DNA from: Labilithrix sp.
GTDB lineage: Bacteria > Myxococcota_A > Polyangia > Polyangiales > Polyangiaceae
Assembly (NCBI GenBank): GCA_019637225.1
Contig: JAHBWC010000087.1
Location: forward strand, 1-34,883
Length of the DNA: 34,883 bases
Reading direction: 5' to 3'
Shown: piece after piece, positions 11,181 through 19,072 of the stretch
Numbering within the stretch: position 1 is the first letter of the stretch
How the letters are laid out: every line of letters starts with the position of its first letter
Notes under the pieces: generated by a model
What the model was told of the DNA's origin: nothing
Database searches by the model: none
What the model saw: the letters and a program-made list of their open reading frames with translations, nothing else
Position numbers and translations under genes: made by a program

Positions 11181-12452
11181 ATGCGCGCGCTCGACGTCGG
11201 GATCATCGGCTCGGGAACCGCGGGGAGCGCCGCTGCGGTGTTCCTCGCGCGCGCCGGGCATCGGATCACGATGTACGAACGCGTGCCGTCGCCGGGACCG
11301 GTCGGCGCCGGGATCACGCTCCAGCCGACCGGCCTCCACGTCCTCTGCCAGCTCGGGCTCTACGATCACGTCGTGTCGCGCGGCGCGCGCATCGATCGCC
11401 TGCTCTGCGAGAGCACGAAGCAGAAGACGATCGTGGACCTCACGTACGAGAGCGCCGGCGAAGGTCTCTTCGGCCTCGGCCTTCACAGAGGCGTCCTCTT
11501 CGAAGCGCTCTATGGATCGGCGCAGCAGGAGCGTCGCGTGGCCATCAAGACCGGCGTCGAGGTCGTCGACCTCGCGCGCGCGGAGTCGCGCGGCGGGGCC
11601 CCGTCGCGCTGGTCGTGGTTCGTCGACGTCGACCGGCGACGTCACGGTCCTCACGAGCTCGTCGTCGTCGCCGACGGCGCGCGTTCGCAGCTCCGCGACG
11701 ACACGAGCACGAGCAAGCGCGTCGAGCCGTACCCGTGGGGAGCGCTGTGGTTCGTCGGTCGCCAGCCGGCGAGCTTGGCGGACGCGAGGGCGCGCACGCT
11801 CTATCAGGTCGTCGACGGCAACCAGACGTTCCTCGGCTTCTTGCCGACCGGTCTCCTTCCGGTGTCGCTCGAGAGCTCACTGTCGCCGAGCCCGCGCCTC
11901 GTCAGCTTGTTCTGGAGCATCCGCGGCGACCGCGTCCGAGCCTGGCGCGAGGCCGGCCTCGACGCGTGGAAGTCGAAGGTCCGCGCGCTCGCCGCCGAGG
12001 CCGAGCCCGTGCTCGATCAGATCCACGACGAAGGGCAGCTCCTCTACGCCGGCTATCACGACGTCGTCATGCACCGCTGGCACACGCGCAACGTCGTCTA
12101 CCTCGGCGACGCCGCGCACGCGACGAGCCCGCAGCTAGGACAGGGGTGCAACCTCGCGCTGTGGGACGCCATGGAGCTCCGCGACTGCCTCGAGGAGGAG
12201 CCGCGCGATCTCGCGGCGGCGCTCGCGTGCTATTCGCGCCGTCGCGAGGAGCACCTCGCCTTCTATCAAACCGCGACGCGCTTGCTCACGCCGTTCTTCC
12301 AGGGCGACGCGGAGGTGCTCGGCCACCTGCGGGACCTCGCGATGCCCCTGATGGGCAAGGTCTCCATCTTCAAGCGCATGATGACGCTGAGCATGCTCGG
12401 CGTGATGGACGGCTTCCTCGGCCGCACGTTGACGCTGCGCCTCCCGACGTGA
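11181..12452 (+). CDS. FAD-dependent class A monooxygenase
   Basis: A 423-residue flavoprotein of the UbiH/PHBH group, which uses NAD(P)H and O2 to hydroxylate a small, usually aromatic substrate. Three diagnostic motifs are present: GSGTAG dinucleotide-binding motif (10-15), the DG motif around Asp165-Gly166 (ADGARSQLR), and the GD motif at Gly309-Asp310 (YLGDAAHATSPQLGQG) that binds the FAD ribityl chain. The length is normal. The last 60 residues contain hydrophobic stretches that might touch the membrane. There is no ribosome site before the ATG, but a TAGTCT hexamer lies 12 nt upstream. It is a single gene, so the substrate cannot be inferred; secondary metabolism or catabolism are both possible. 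Confidence 0.88.
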   Translation: MRALDVGIIGSGTAGSAAAVFLARAGHRITMYERVPSPGPVGAGITLQPTGLHVLCQLGLYDHVVSRGARIDRLLCESTKQKTIVDLTYESAGEGLFGLGLHRGVLFEALYGSAQQERRVAIKTGVEVVDLARAESRGGAPSRWSWFVDVDRRRHGPHELVVVADGARSQLRDDTSTSKRVEPYPWGALWFVGRQPASLADARARTLYQVVDGNQTFLGFLPTGLLPVSLESSLSPSPRLVSLFWSIRGDRVRAWREAGLDAWKSKVRALAAEAEPVLDQIHDEGQLLYAGYHDVVMHRWHTRNVVYLGDAAHATSPQLGQGCNLALWDAMELRDCLEEEPRDLAAALACYSRRREEHLAFYQTATRLLTPFFQGDAEVLGHLRDLAMPLMGKVSIFKRMMTLSMLGVMDGFLGRTLTLRLPT

Positions 12453-12480
12453 GCGGCGGCGCCGAGCGCAGACGGGCGCG

Positions 12481-12831
12481 TCAGCAGTCGCAGGGCACCG
12501 GCGGGAGCGACTTGTCGGCCGGGCAGGTCGCCGCCTTCAGATCCTGAAGGCACTTGTCGAGCTCCTCGTCCGTGCAGACCGAGCTCTTGTTCAGGTCGTC
12601 GCCGTACTTCTTCTTGCTCGCGTCCTTGGTCTTCGTGACGCACTCGTCGACGCCGCCCGGGTAGGCCGTCGAGAAGGTGAGCTCGCCGGAGCACTCCTTC
12701 GCCTTCTCGCAGATGACCGGTGACGAGCGATCGACCACCTCCTCGACCGAGGGCCTGCCGCTGCACGCCGCGAGGACGGCAACGAGGACGAAGGGGACGG
12801 CGACCGAGGAGCGGGGGATCGAAGCAATCAT
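12481..12831 (-). CDS. Small cysteine-containing lipoprotein
   Basis: A 116-residue predicted lipoprotein. Signal peptide MIASIPRSSVAVPFVLVAV is followed by the lipobox LAAC. The mature part has a spaced Cys pattern (ICEKAKEC, DECV, VCTDEELDKC, ATC, ending PCDC) that suggests several disulfides in a small helical fold. This pattern is common among small myxobacterial lipoproteins of unknown function. The ATG at 12831 is chosen because it places the signal peptide at the N-terminus; the frame is open much further upstream. It is convergent with the monooxygenase. Confidence 0.78.
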   Translation of the reverse strand: MIASIPRSSVAVPFVLVAVLAACSGRPSVEEVVDRSSPVICEKAKECSGELTFSTAYPGGVDECVTKTKDASKKKYGDDLNKSSVCTDEELDKCLQDLKAATCPADKSLPPVPCDC

Positions 12832-12931
12832 GGTCGCGCGCCATAGCAACCGATATGCCTCGCCGCCACCCTCGCTCGACACGATTTCAGGGCGCATTCT
12901 CCAAGCCTTCGCGTGGGGCGTATCCGGTGGT

Positions 12932-14569
12932 TCACTGCTCGGGCGTCCACGGAGTCGTGCTCTCCGGATCGTCGCCGAGCCGGACGCGGACGCGAGGCTG
13001 CCCTCCGAGCGCTTCGCGCACCCGCGCGACGACGGACTCGGCGTCGACCTCCCAGGCGAGCTCGATCGCGCGCACGCCGTCGATCCGGAGCACGCTCGCG
13101 GGCTCGAGCACGGTCCTGACGTGCGCGACGTCTGCCGCGGCGACGCCCTTGAGGCGGAGCATCGCGAGCGCGCGCTCACCGGAGGGCTCACCCACGATCT
13201 CGATGCCGCTGTCGACGCGCAGGCCGCCGAAGGCCGCGCGGAGAATGCGCGCCAGGTCGCCGGTGTCGACGCCCGCCCGCGCCGCGGCCGCACGATCGAT
13301 CTCGAAGGATCGTCGCGAGACGTACTGCGGCGCCGCGCGGACCGCCGGTCCGACGCCGTTCACGGCCGCCACCTGCTTCGAGACCTCTGACGCCGTCCGT
13401 TCGAGCGCCTCCGTCGTGTCACCGAAGACGGCGACCTGGAGGAGAGCGGCCTTCCCGCGCGCCGATCCGCCGAAGCCCGCCCACGCGACGCCGGGCACCG
13501 CGTGCATCGCCGCCCGGAGCGCTCGCAGATCGCCCACCGAAGCGGCGCGCGACGAGAAGAGGAGCGCACCGCCGCCGCCCGCGCGGAGCATCGCGCCGCG
13601 AAGGTCGAAGAGTCGAGCCTCGCGCACGCGCGCGCGCACCGCGGACATCGCGCGCTCGGCATCCGACGGCGTCGTGTCGGCGGGCAGCGTGAAGGCCGCC
13701 GAGAACGACGTCTCCGGATCGAGCGCGGTCGCCGTCGCCTCCCGGACCACGCGCTCGATCGCCGCGAGGCTCTTCCGCTCGATGTCGCGTTGCGTGCGTA
13801 CGACGTGAATGAGCTTCCGCGAGTCATCCTCGAAGTACGGCGAGCACGGCGGCGGCTCGCGTTCGAGCGCGAGGTGGGCCACGTCGCTGACTCGAATCGC
13901 AGGCGCGCCCTCGCCGAAGGCGGCCGGCGGCGCGCGAACGAAGAGCCCCGCGAGGGTGGTGAGGTCGGGCGGTGAGCCTCTCGGGTTCATCAGCCGCACG
14001 ACCGCGGCGGAGTCGAGCGCGCGCTCGACGGCGGTGAGCTCGACGCCGCGCGCGGCGAGGTGCGCGAGATCGACCCGCACGACGGCTCGCTCGGCACCGA
14101 GCCCCCCGCAGACGTCCACGCTCTGCACGCCCGGGATCTGCATGAGCGCGACGGCGAGGTCGCTCTCCGCGAAGATCCACGAGGTCGTGGCGGGGGCGTT
14201 GCGCATCACCTCGGGCGCCGACACGTCGGGCGGGAGCTCTCGCGCGGCGGAGAGGAGGCTCGAGCGAACGGCCGTGACGGGCTCGAAGCCGTGCCCGACA
14301 TCACGTCCGCCCTCGAAGGAGCAAGAGAGGCGCGCGCCCGCCGGCGAGGACTCGCTGCGGACCGACGTGAGCCCGGGCGTGCCCCGGAGCGCACGCTCGA
14401 GCGGCCGCGTGACGAGCGCGTCGACCTCGTCGGCTCCTCGTCCGGTCGACGTGACGGCGACGACGATCTCCTCGCGCGCCGGGCGCCTCGTCCGGAGGAA
14501 GAGGGCCAGGGCCGCGACCGCGACCGCGAGCCCGACGATCGCGATCGCGATGATGTGGGACCGCTTCAC
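12932..14569 (-). CDS. Single-helix RND porter-domain protein
   Basis: A 545-residue protein built like the periplasmic porter part of an RND pump (AcrB/CusA superfamily) but with only one membrane helix (about 5-25). Residues 34-125 follow the PN1 pattern (GADEVDALVTRPLERALRGTPG, then ELPPDVSAPEV), 140-235 resemble the next subdomain (IPGVQSVDVCGG, VRVDLAHLAARGVEL, IRVSDVAHL). Residues 290-505 resemble the second half (TLPADTTPSDAE, VNGVGPAV, EIDRAAAARAGVDTGDL, RIDGVRAIELAWEV). The 11 other helices and their proton-relay residues are absent with no frame break. Start GTG 14569 is chosen at the helix; TACGCT lies 6 nt upstream. It follows an OmpR-type regulator by 74 nt on the same strand. 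It could be a decoy, a sensor or a pump accessory; an actively transporting role is unlikely. Confidence 0.8.
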   Translation of the reverse strand: MKRSHIIAIAIVGLAVAVAALALFLRTRRPAREEIVVAVTSTGRGADEVDALVTRPLERALRGTPGLTSVRSESSPAGARLSCSFEGGRDVGHGFEPVTAVRSSLLSAARELPPDVSAPEVMRNAPATTSWIFAESDLAVALMQIPGVQSVDVCGGLGAERAVVRVDLAHLAARGVELTAVERALDSAAVVRLMNPRGSPPDLTTLAGLFVRAPPAAFGEGAPAIRVSDVAHLALEREPPPCSPYFEDDSRKLIHVVRTQRDIERKSLAAIERVVREATATALDPETSFSAAFTLPADTTPSDAERAMSAVRARVREARLFDLRGAMLRAGGGGALLFSSRAASVGDLRALRAAMHAVPGVAWAGFGGSARGKAALLQVAVFGDTTEALERTASEVSKQVAAVNGVGPAVRAAPQYVSRRSFEIDRAAAARAGVDTGDLARILRAAFGGLRVDSGIEIVGEPSGERALAMLRLKGVAAADVAHVRTVLEPASVLRIDGVRAIELAWEVDAESVVARVREALGGQPRVRVRLGDDPESTTPWTPEQ

Positions 14570-14575
14570 TCGTCG

Positions 14576-14581
14576 AGCGTA
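14576..14581 (-). promoter_or_regulatory. Candidate -10 box TACGCT
   Basis: TAnnCT hexamer 6 nt before the GTG of the porter-domain gene, in the gap after the regulator gene. It suggests that the porter-like gene may have its own promoter in addition to any readthrough. Confidence 0.3.
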
Positions 14582-14643
14582 GCCAGGACCGCTCGCGAGG
14601 CCCAGACGATCTCGAGCGGCCTCGCCGTCGCGCGCGGCTGCCG

Positions 14644-15330
14644 TCAGCCGACGATCAGCTTGTAGCCGACGCCTCGGACCGTCTTGATCGACGCGCCGAC
14701 GCTTCCGAGCTTCTTCCGCAGGCGCTTGACGGTGGTGTCGACGACGCGCCCGCTGTCGGCGAGCTCGCCCCACACTTCGGTGACGAGCGCGTCGCGCGTC
14801 TGAACGCGGCTCACGCGCTCCGCGAGACGGAGGAGGAGATCGAACTCGCGACGCGTCAGCTCGACGCTCGCGCCGTCGACGTCGACCCGGCGCGCCGCGC
14901 GGTCGATCTTGATCGATCCGATCGTGATGAGGTCGTCCTCCGGCGCGGAGGTCGCGCGCCGGCGCGACAGCGCGCGGACGCGCAGCACGAGCTCACGCAT
15001 GCTGTGCGGCTTCGTCACGTAGTCGTCGACGCCGGCCTCGAACGCCGCGACGCGGTCGGCCTCCTCGTTCGCCGCGGTGAGGACGAAGAGCGACGGTCGC
15101 TTCGTTCCTGGCGCACGCAGCGTGCGACACAGCTCGAGCCCGCTCGTGTCCGGGAGGTGGAGATCGAAGACGACGATGTCGGGGTTCGACGCCCGCGCGA
15201 GCGCGACGCCGGCCTGCCCCGAAGACGCGGACTCCACCTCGTGCCCTGCTTCCGTCAGGGACGCGGTCAGACCGGCGCGTAAGACGGCGTCTCCCTCGAC
15301 CACCAAGACACGAGCCACGATCCGATACAT
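14644..15330 (-). CDS. OmpR/PhoB-family response regulator
   Basis: A 228-residue two-component regulator. The receiver (4-118) has phospho-acceptor Asp56 (VVFDLHLP), Thr85 and Lys107 (VTKP). The usual acidic pair after the first strand is altered: VEGD, with Gly13 between Glu12 and Asp14. A winged-helix DNA-binding domain follows (about 132-228), with the classic VELTRREFDLLLRLAE, VVDTTVKRLRKKLG and TVRGVGYKL segments. No histidine kinase is adjacent, so it is an orphan regulator. Its downstream neighbour is the porter-domain gene and it is divergent from amt. The start ATG 15330 matches the domain edge; the frame is open far upstream but there antisense to amt. Confidence 0.93.
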   Translation of the reverse strand: MYRIVARVLVVEGDAVLRAGLTASLTEAGHEVESASSGQAGVALARASNPDIVVFDLHLPDTSGLELCRTLRAPGTKRPSLFVLTAANEEADRVAAFEAGVDDYVTKPHSMRELVLRVRALSRRRATSAPEDDLITIGSIKIDRAARRVDVDGASVELTRREFDLLLRLAERVSRVQTRDALVTEVWGELADSGRVVDTTVKRLRKKLGSVGASIKTVRGVGYKLIVG

Positions 15331-15585
15331 CGCTCGTTCGCTGACGCGCTGATGTTCGGACAGAAACATTTCCGTGAACCCGTACCGCGGCGCCGCGGCG
15401 TCGCGCCCGAAAGCAGCGAGCTCGCGCCTCCCGGGGTGGTCGCGAGTCGCCCCGCGACCCTCGCATCGCCCGCTCGCGCGAGCGCCTGGCGCGCGCCGCC
15501 TCCTGGTGCCGGTCACGAAAAGCCGATGAAACAACTCCGAAACACGCAGCGCCCAGACTGGGCGTCGCTCGATAGCCCGAGGCCC
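15331..15585. promoter_or_regulatory. Divergent intergenic region (regulator / amt)
   Basis: 255 nt between the regulator start and the chosen amt start. An in-frame ATG at 15526 and one at 15352 exist upstream of amt, but the encoded residues are Pro/Ala/Arg-rich and do not resemble Amt proteins. No sigma-54 site with the GG-N10-GC spacing was found. It presumably holds both promoters. Confidence 0.3.
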
Positions 15586-16815
15586 ATGACGATCAACGCT
15601 GGTGACACCGCCTGGCTGCTCGTGAGCGCCGCGCTCGTTCTGTTGATGACCCCTGCGCTGGCGCTCTTCTACGGCGGCATGGTGCGCAAAAAGAACGTCC
15701 TCTCGACGCTGATGCATTCGCTCGCGGCGATCCCGATCATCAGCGTCGTCTGGGCGCTGTGCGGCTGGTCGCTCGCGTTCGGGCCGTCGCACGGCGGCTT
15801 GATCGGCTCGCTCGGCCCGGTGGGGCTCGGGGACCTCTTGACGAGCGCGCACGGCACGGTGCCCGCTCTGGCGTTCTGCGCGTTCCAGATGATGTTCGCG
15901 GTGATCACGCCGGCCTTGATCTCGGGCGCGTTCGCAGAGCGGATGCGCTTCTCGGCCTACGCGATCTTCATCGTGCTCTGGTCGCTCCTCGTCTACGTCC
16001 CGGTCGCGCACTGGGTCTGGTCGGAGGACGGCTGGCTCGCGAAGCTCGGCGCGCTCGACTTCGCCGGAGGCGCGGTCGTGCACCTCACGGCCGGCGCATC
16101 GGCGCTCGTCTGCGCGCTCAGGATCGGCCGGCGCATCAAGTATCCGCAGGAAAGGCCGCTGCCGCACAACCTCACGATGACGCTCACCGGCGCCGGCCTG
16201 CTCTGGTTCGGCTGGTTCGGCTTCAACGCGGGCAGCGCGCTCAGCAGCGGATGGCTCGCGGCGCTCGCGTTCGCGACGACGCACCTCGGCGCGTCCGGCG
16301 GCGCGCTCGGCTGGCTCCTCGTCGAGTGGGTGCACCGCCGCAAGCCCACCGCGCTCGGCGTCGCGTCGGGTCTCGTCGCAGGTCTCGTCGCGATCACGCC
16401 CGCCGCCGGCTTCGTCTCGCCCGTCGCGGCGATCGTCATCGGCTTCGTCGCCTCGTGCGTCTGCTACCTCGCGGTCCTGGCGAAGTACAAGTACGGCTAC
16501 GACGACTCCCTCGACGCGTTCGGCGTGCACGGCGTGGGTGGCCTCACCGGCGCGATCCTCACCGGCGTCTTCGCCGTCCAGCGCACCTTCCCCGGCGTCG
16601 ACGAGCCTGTCGGGGCGGACGGACTCCTCGCCGGGAACCCGAAGCTCCTCGGCATCCAGGTCCTGACGTGCGCCGTGTCCGCGCTCTACGCCGCCGGCGT
16701 CACGTGGGGCCTGCTCGAGCTCATCGATAAGCTCGTCGGCCTCCGCGTCTCCGTCTCCGACGAGCGCGAGGGGCTCGACACCACCCAGCACGGCGAGGAG
16801 GGCTACGCCGGCTGA
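15586..16815 (+). CDS. amt: Ammonium transporter Amt
   Basis: A 409-residue ammonium channel with about 11 membrane helices, trimeric in the family. Conserved features are LFYGGMVRKKN (27-37), the acidic recruitment region HWVWSEDGW with Asp158 (LGALDFAGG), and the twin pore histidines His166 (GGAVVHLTAG) and His315 (FGVHGVGG). The C-terminal cytoplasmic tail that normally contacts the PII protein is present (from about 380). The ATG at 15586 is preceded by GAGG and starts a typical Amt N-terminus; a longer frame upstream is not Amt-like. No glnK/glnB gene lies beside it, which is unusual, so nitrogen regulation must come from elsewhere. Confidence 0.93.
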   Translation: MTINAGDTAWLLVSAALVLLMTPALALFYGGMVRKKNVLSTLMHSLAAIPIISVVWALCGWSLAFGPSHGGLIGSLGPVGLGDLLTSAHGTVPALAFCAFQMMFAVITPALISGAFAERMRFSAYAIFIVLWSLLVYVPVAHWVWSEDGWLAKLGALDFAGGAVVHLTAGASALVCALRIGRRIKYPQERPLPHNLTMTLTGAGLLWFGWFGFNAGSALSSGWLAALAFATTHLGASGGALGWLLVEWVHRRKPTALGVASGLVAGLVAITPAAGFVSPVAAIVIGFVASCVCYLAVLAKYKYGYDDSLDAFGVHGVGGLTGAILTGVFAVQRTFPGVDEPVGADGLLAGNPKLLGIQVLTCAVSALYAAGVTWGLLELIDKLVGLRVSVSDEREGLDTTQHGEEGYAG

Positions 16816-16937
16816 GCCGCGGGCCAATCCGCCGGCGAGGCCTCCGCACCCTCGTCGAGGAGCTCCTCCTCGGCCCGCCGGCTCCGCGCCGCCGATCTCG
16901 ACGAGCCCAAGGGTGGGCGCGCCGCGCCTTCATCGAG

Positions 16938-16943
16938 TAGACT
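16938..16943 (+). promoter_or_regulatory. Candidate -10 box TAGACT
   Basis: TAnnCT hexamer 20 nt before the IF2_N-domain gene ATG, leaving room for the ribosome site GGCGGAG. Confidence 0.3.
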
Positions 16944-16963
16944 CGGAGGCAGGCGGAGTCACC

Positions 16964-17641
16964 ATGTCTGACAGGACGCGCGAGGGCGGAAAAGCGCCTC
17001 GCCCCACGACGATTCTGGATCCCCTGCGTCCCGCGGTGGTCGTGCGCCGTCGCGTCTACGACGCGACCCTCGTCGAGAAGGAGGCGGCCACACCTCGCGC
17101 CTTCACGATGGCCACGCAGCCCCCGGCGTTCGTGGACTCGGACGACGACGAGAGCGGCCCGCCGTCGTCGATCAACGTCGCGCGTGCCCTCGCGTCGCTC
17201 CGCGCCGACGAGCTCCAGCGCGTCGAGGACCTGGTCCGCGCCGACGACGAGGACGAGCGCGCCGGACGCGCGGCGCCTCTCCCGCCCGCGGCGGCGGTCC
17301 CGCCTCCGGCGCCGGCGGTCCCGACCCTGGCGATCGGCAAGACCATCGCGCTCTCGGAGCTCGCCGATCGCATGGGGGTGCCGGCGAAGGAGCTGCCGGC
17401 GACGCTGGTGGCGCGCGGCTTCTACGCGCTCACCGCGAAGACCGTGCTCCCGCGTGAGACCGCGCGCGTGATCGCCGAGATGTACGGCTGGCGCGTCGAG
17501 GACGCCCCGGACGCCGCCGACGAGGCGGCTCCCGTGAAGAGCGGCACGCGCTCGCGCATCGCGACCAAGCCCAAGGTCGGCACGATGACCAAGTCGAAGC
17601 CGAAGGTGAAGGCCGCGACGAAGCGTCGCCTCGGGCGCTGA
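16964..17641 (+). CDS. Stand-alone IF2_N-domain protein with basic tail
   Basis: A 225-residue protein. Residues about 125-180 (TIALSELADRMGVPAKELPATL, then ETARVIAEMYGWRVE) follow the pattern of the translation initiation factor IF-2 N-terminal helical domain, a small nucleic-acid or protein binding fold. It is flanked by a disordered acidic/Pro/Ala region (55-120) and a Lys/Arg-rich tail (191-225) with Lys-Pro-Lys motifs suited to DNA or RNA binding. None of the G-domain of IF-2 is present. The ATG at 16964 has GGCGGAG 5 nt upstream. It may be an RNA-chaperone-like or nucleoid-associated protein (inference); a target cannot be named. Confidence 0.75.
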   Translation: MSDRTREGGKAPRPTTILDPLRPAVVVRRRVYDATLVEKEAATPRAFTMATQPPAFVDSDDDESGPPSSINVARALASLRADELQRVEDLVRADDEDERAGRAAPLPPAAAVPPPAPAVPTLAIGKTIALSELADRMGVPAKELPATLVARGFYALTAKTVLPRETARVIAEMYGWRVEDAPDAADEAAPVKSGTRSRIATKPKVGTMTKSKPKVKAATKRRLGR

Positions 17642-17695
17642 TCGCGTCAGCTCCGCCTCGCGCCAGCGCTCGCCGCGCGCCGACGGCGCCCGCGC

Positions 17696-18247
17696 TCAGC
17701 CCGGCTCGGCGAAGACGAGCTCGAAGCGCACCTCGACGGAGTCCTTCACGCGGAAGGCGTTCATCGGTCCCTTCACCGGATCCGAGCCGAGCGCGCTCAG
17801 CGACAGATCGAAGCTGCCCGTCACGCGCGCGCCGCTCTCGCCTTCGGGCTCGAGGCGGACGGAGACGGGCCGCTCGACGGTGCGACCGCTCGGCGGGATG
17901 ATCCGGACGCGCGCCTTGCCGGCCTCGACCGTCGCCTCGACGCGCACGAGCGCGCCGTCGCCTGCGTGAAAGACGTCCTTCCGCATCTTGCCGAGGCAGT
18001 CTTCGCGATCGGAGGCAGAGAGGCCCTTCGGATCGACCTGCCCGTCTCTCAGCGTCCCGGCGACGTCGATCTTCCCGATCGGCACCTCGACGCGCGCCGA
18101 TCCCTGCTCGGGGCTCATCCGCTCGCCGCTGCCCGACACGTCGCGGCAGACGAGCTCGAGGTCGTGCGCCAGCCGCGCGAAGAGGCCCTCCGCGAAGGTC
18201 CGGATGCGCACGCGACTCCTGTCGGGATCGAGGACGAGCTTCGTCAC
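17696..18247 (-). CDS. YceI-like lipocalin-fold protein
   Basis: A 183-residue protein resembling YceI family proteins, beta-barrel proteins that bind long lipophilic molecules such as isoprenoids. The N-terminal block LDPDRSRVRIRTFAEG, then GLFARLAHDLEL, matches the family opening, and the later region has the alternating strand pattern (VPIGKIDVAG, MRKDVF, VTGSFDLSLSALG). There is no signal peptide, whereas many YceI proteins are periplasmic. It starts at GTG 18247 with TATGAT 6 nt upstream, suggesting a near-leaderless transcript. It is convergent with the IF2_N gene. Confidence 0.78.
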   Translation of the reverse strand: MTKLVLDPDRSRVRIRTFAEGLFARLAHDLELVCRDVSGSGERMSPEQGSARVEVPIGKIDVAGTLRDGQVDPKGLSASDREDCLGKMRKDVFHAGDGALVRVEATVEAGKARVRIIPPSGRTVERPVSVRLEPEGESGARVTGSFDLSLSALGSDPVKGPMNAFRVKDSVEVRFELVFAEPG

Positions 18248-18253
18248 GCGCCG

Positions 18254-18259
18254 ATCATA
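18254..18259 (-). promoter_or_regulatory. Candidate -10 box TATGAT
   Basis: Good match to a -10 element on the minus strand, 6 nt before the GTG of the YceI-like gene, leaving essentially no leader. Confidence 0.4.
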
Positions 18260-18289
18260 GCCGAACGTCGCGAGAGCGACGCGCTCGGA

Positions 18290-18838
18290 TCAGAAGCAGA
18301 AGTTCTGCTGTGCGCAGTCGTTCGCCTCGAGGCAGGCGTGGTGGTTGCTGCAGGACGCGTCGTTGTTGCACTGATCGACGTGCTTCATCCGGCAAGCGTT
18401 GTCGCACGCCGAATCGAAGCAGTTGAACAGACAGTTGTCGAACGACTTCTCGAACGGGATCGCGCCGGGGTTGGCCTTGATGCAGCAGCTGAAGCACGTC
18501 CCCGGATTGGCGCTCTGGCAGCTCGGCTGGGCCGGCGGGGGAGGCGGCGGCGGCGGATCGTTGCTCGGCGGAGGCGGCGGCGGATCGTCGCTCGGGGGGC
18601 TCCCCGCGTCCGGGTAGGTCGTCTCCTGCTGGGAGTCGTCCGTGTCCGCGGAGTCGCGCGTCGGCGTCGGTGCGTTGTTGCGGTCGGCTTCCTGCCTGCG
18701 CTTCGTCGTCTTCGTGCTGCCGCTGCCGTAGGTGGTGCCCTCGATCGAGGCCGGCTCGCAGGCGACCAGCGCCGTCACGAACGCCACGAGGAGCGGGAGG
18801 AAGGCGATCGTACGTTTCGTCGTGGCGTTTGCGAGCAT
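18290..18838 (-). CDS. Cys-rich lipoprotein with proline linker
   Basis: A 182-residue predicted lipoprotein of unknown function. The signal peptide (MLANATTKRT, then FLPLLVAFVTALVAC) ends in lipobox LVAC. A Ser/Thr/Gln linker and a striking Pro-rich spacer (about 84-108, runs of six to eight Pro) follow. The C-terminal 75 residues hold a dozen or more Cys in a tight pattern (CFSCC, NCLFNCFDSACDNAC, QCNNDASC, HHACLEANDC, FCF), so a small disulfide-rich head is displayed on a stiff stalk. The ATG at 18838 gives the signal peptide; the frame runs further upstream without signal features. Confidence 0.78.
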   Translation of the reverse strand: MLANATTKRTIAFLPLLVAFVTALVACEPASIEGTTYGSGSTKTTKRRQEADRNNAPTPTRDSADTDDSQQETTYPDAGSPPSDDPPPPPPSNDPPPPPPPPAQPSCQSANPGTCFSCCIKANPGAIPFEKSFDNCLFNCFDSACDNACRMKHVDQCNNDASCSNHHACLEANDCAQQNFCF

Positions 18839-19057
18839 CGACAGGGTTCCAGACTCGGAGCGAACACCCTGTGCATCCGTCGGACCAGGATCATGGCTCG
18901 CGCCGGCCACGCGCCACGAGACGTCGAATGGCCGATTTTTCCGCGCTCGTCGCACAGGACGGCGCCGGCTCCGTGCGCGCTCGACGGGACGATCTGGATC
19001 TTCGGTGTCCCGCCAAGGTGTGCGAGCGGCGGCTCTGCGTGAAGGTGGGTGCGCCGC

Positions 19058-19063
19058 TATACT
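19058..19063 (+). promoter_or_regulatory. Candidate -10 box TATACT
   Basis: TATACT ends 9 nt before the GST ATG, in the context GCTATACT that recurs at 28116. It implies a leaderless or very short leader. Confidence 0.4.
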
Positions 19064-19072
19064 CGGCGGCCC

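Noticed and set aside
15331..15585. Sigma-54 promoter before amt
   Set aside because: CTGGTGCCGG near 15510 looked promising, but the GG-N10-GC spacing fails and no enhancer site is seen.
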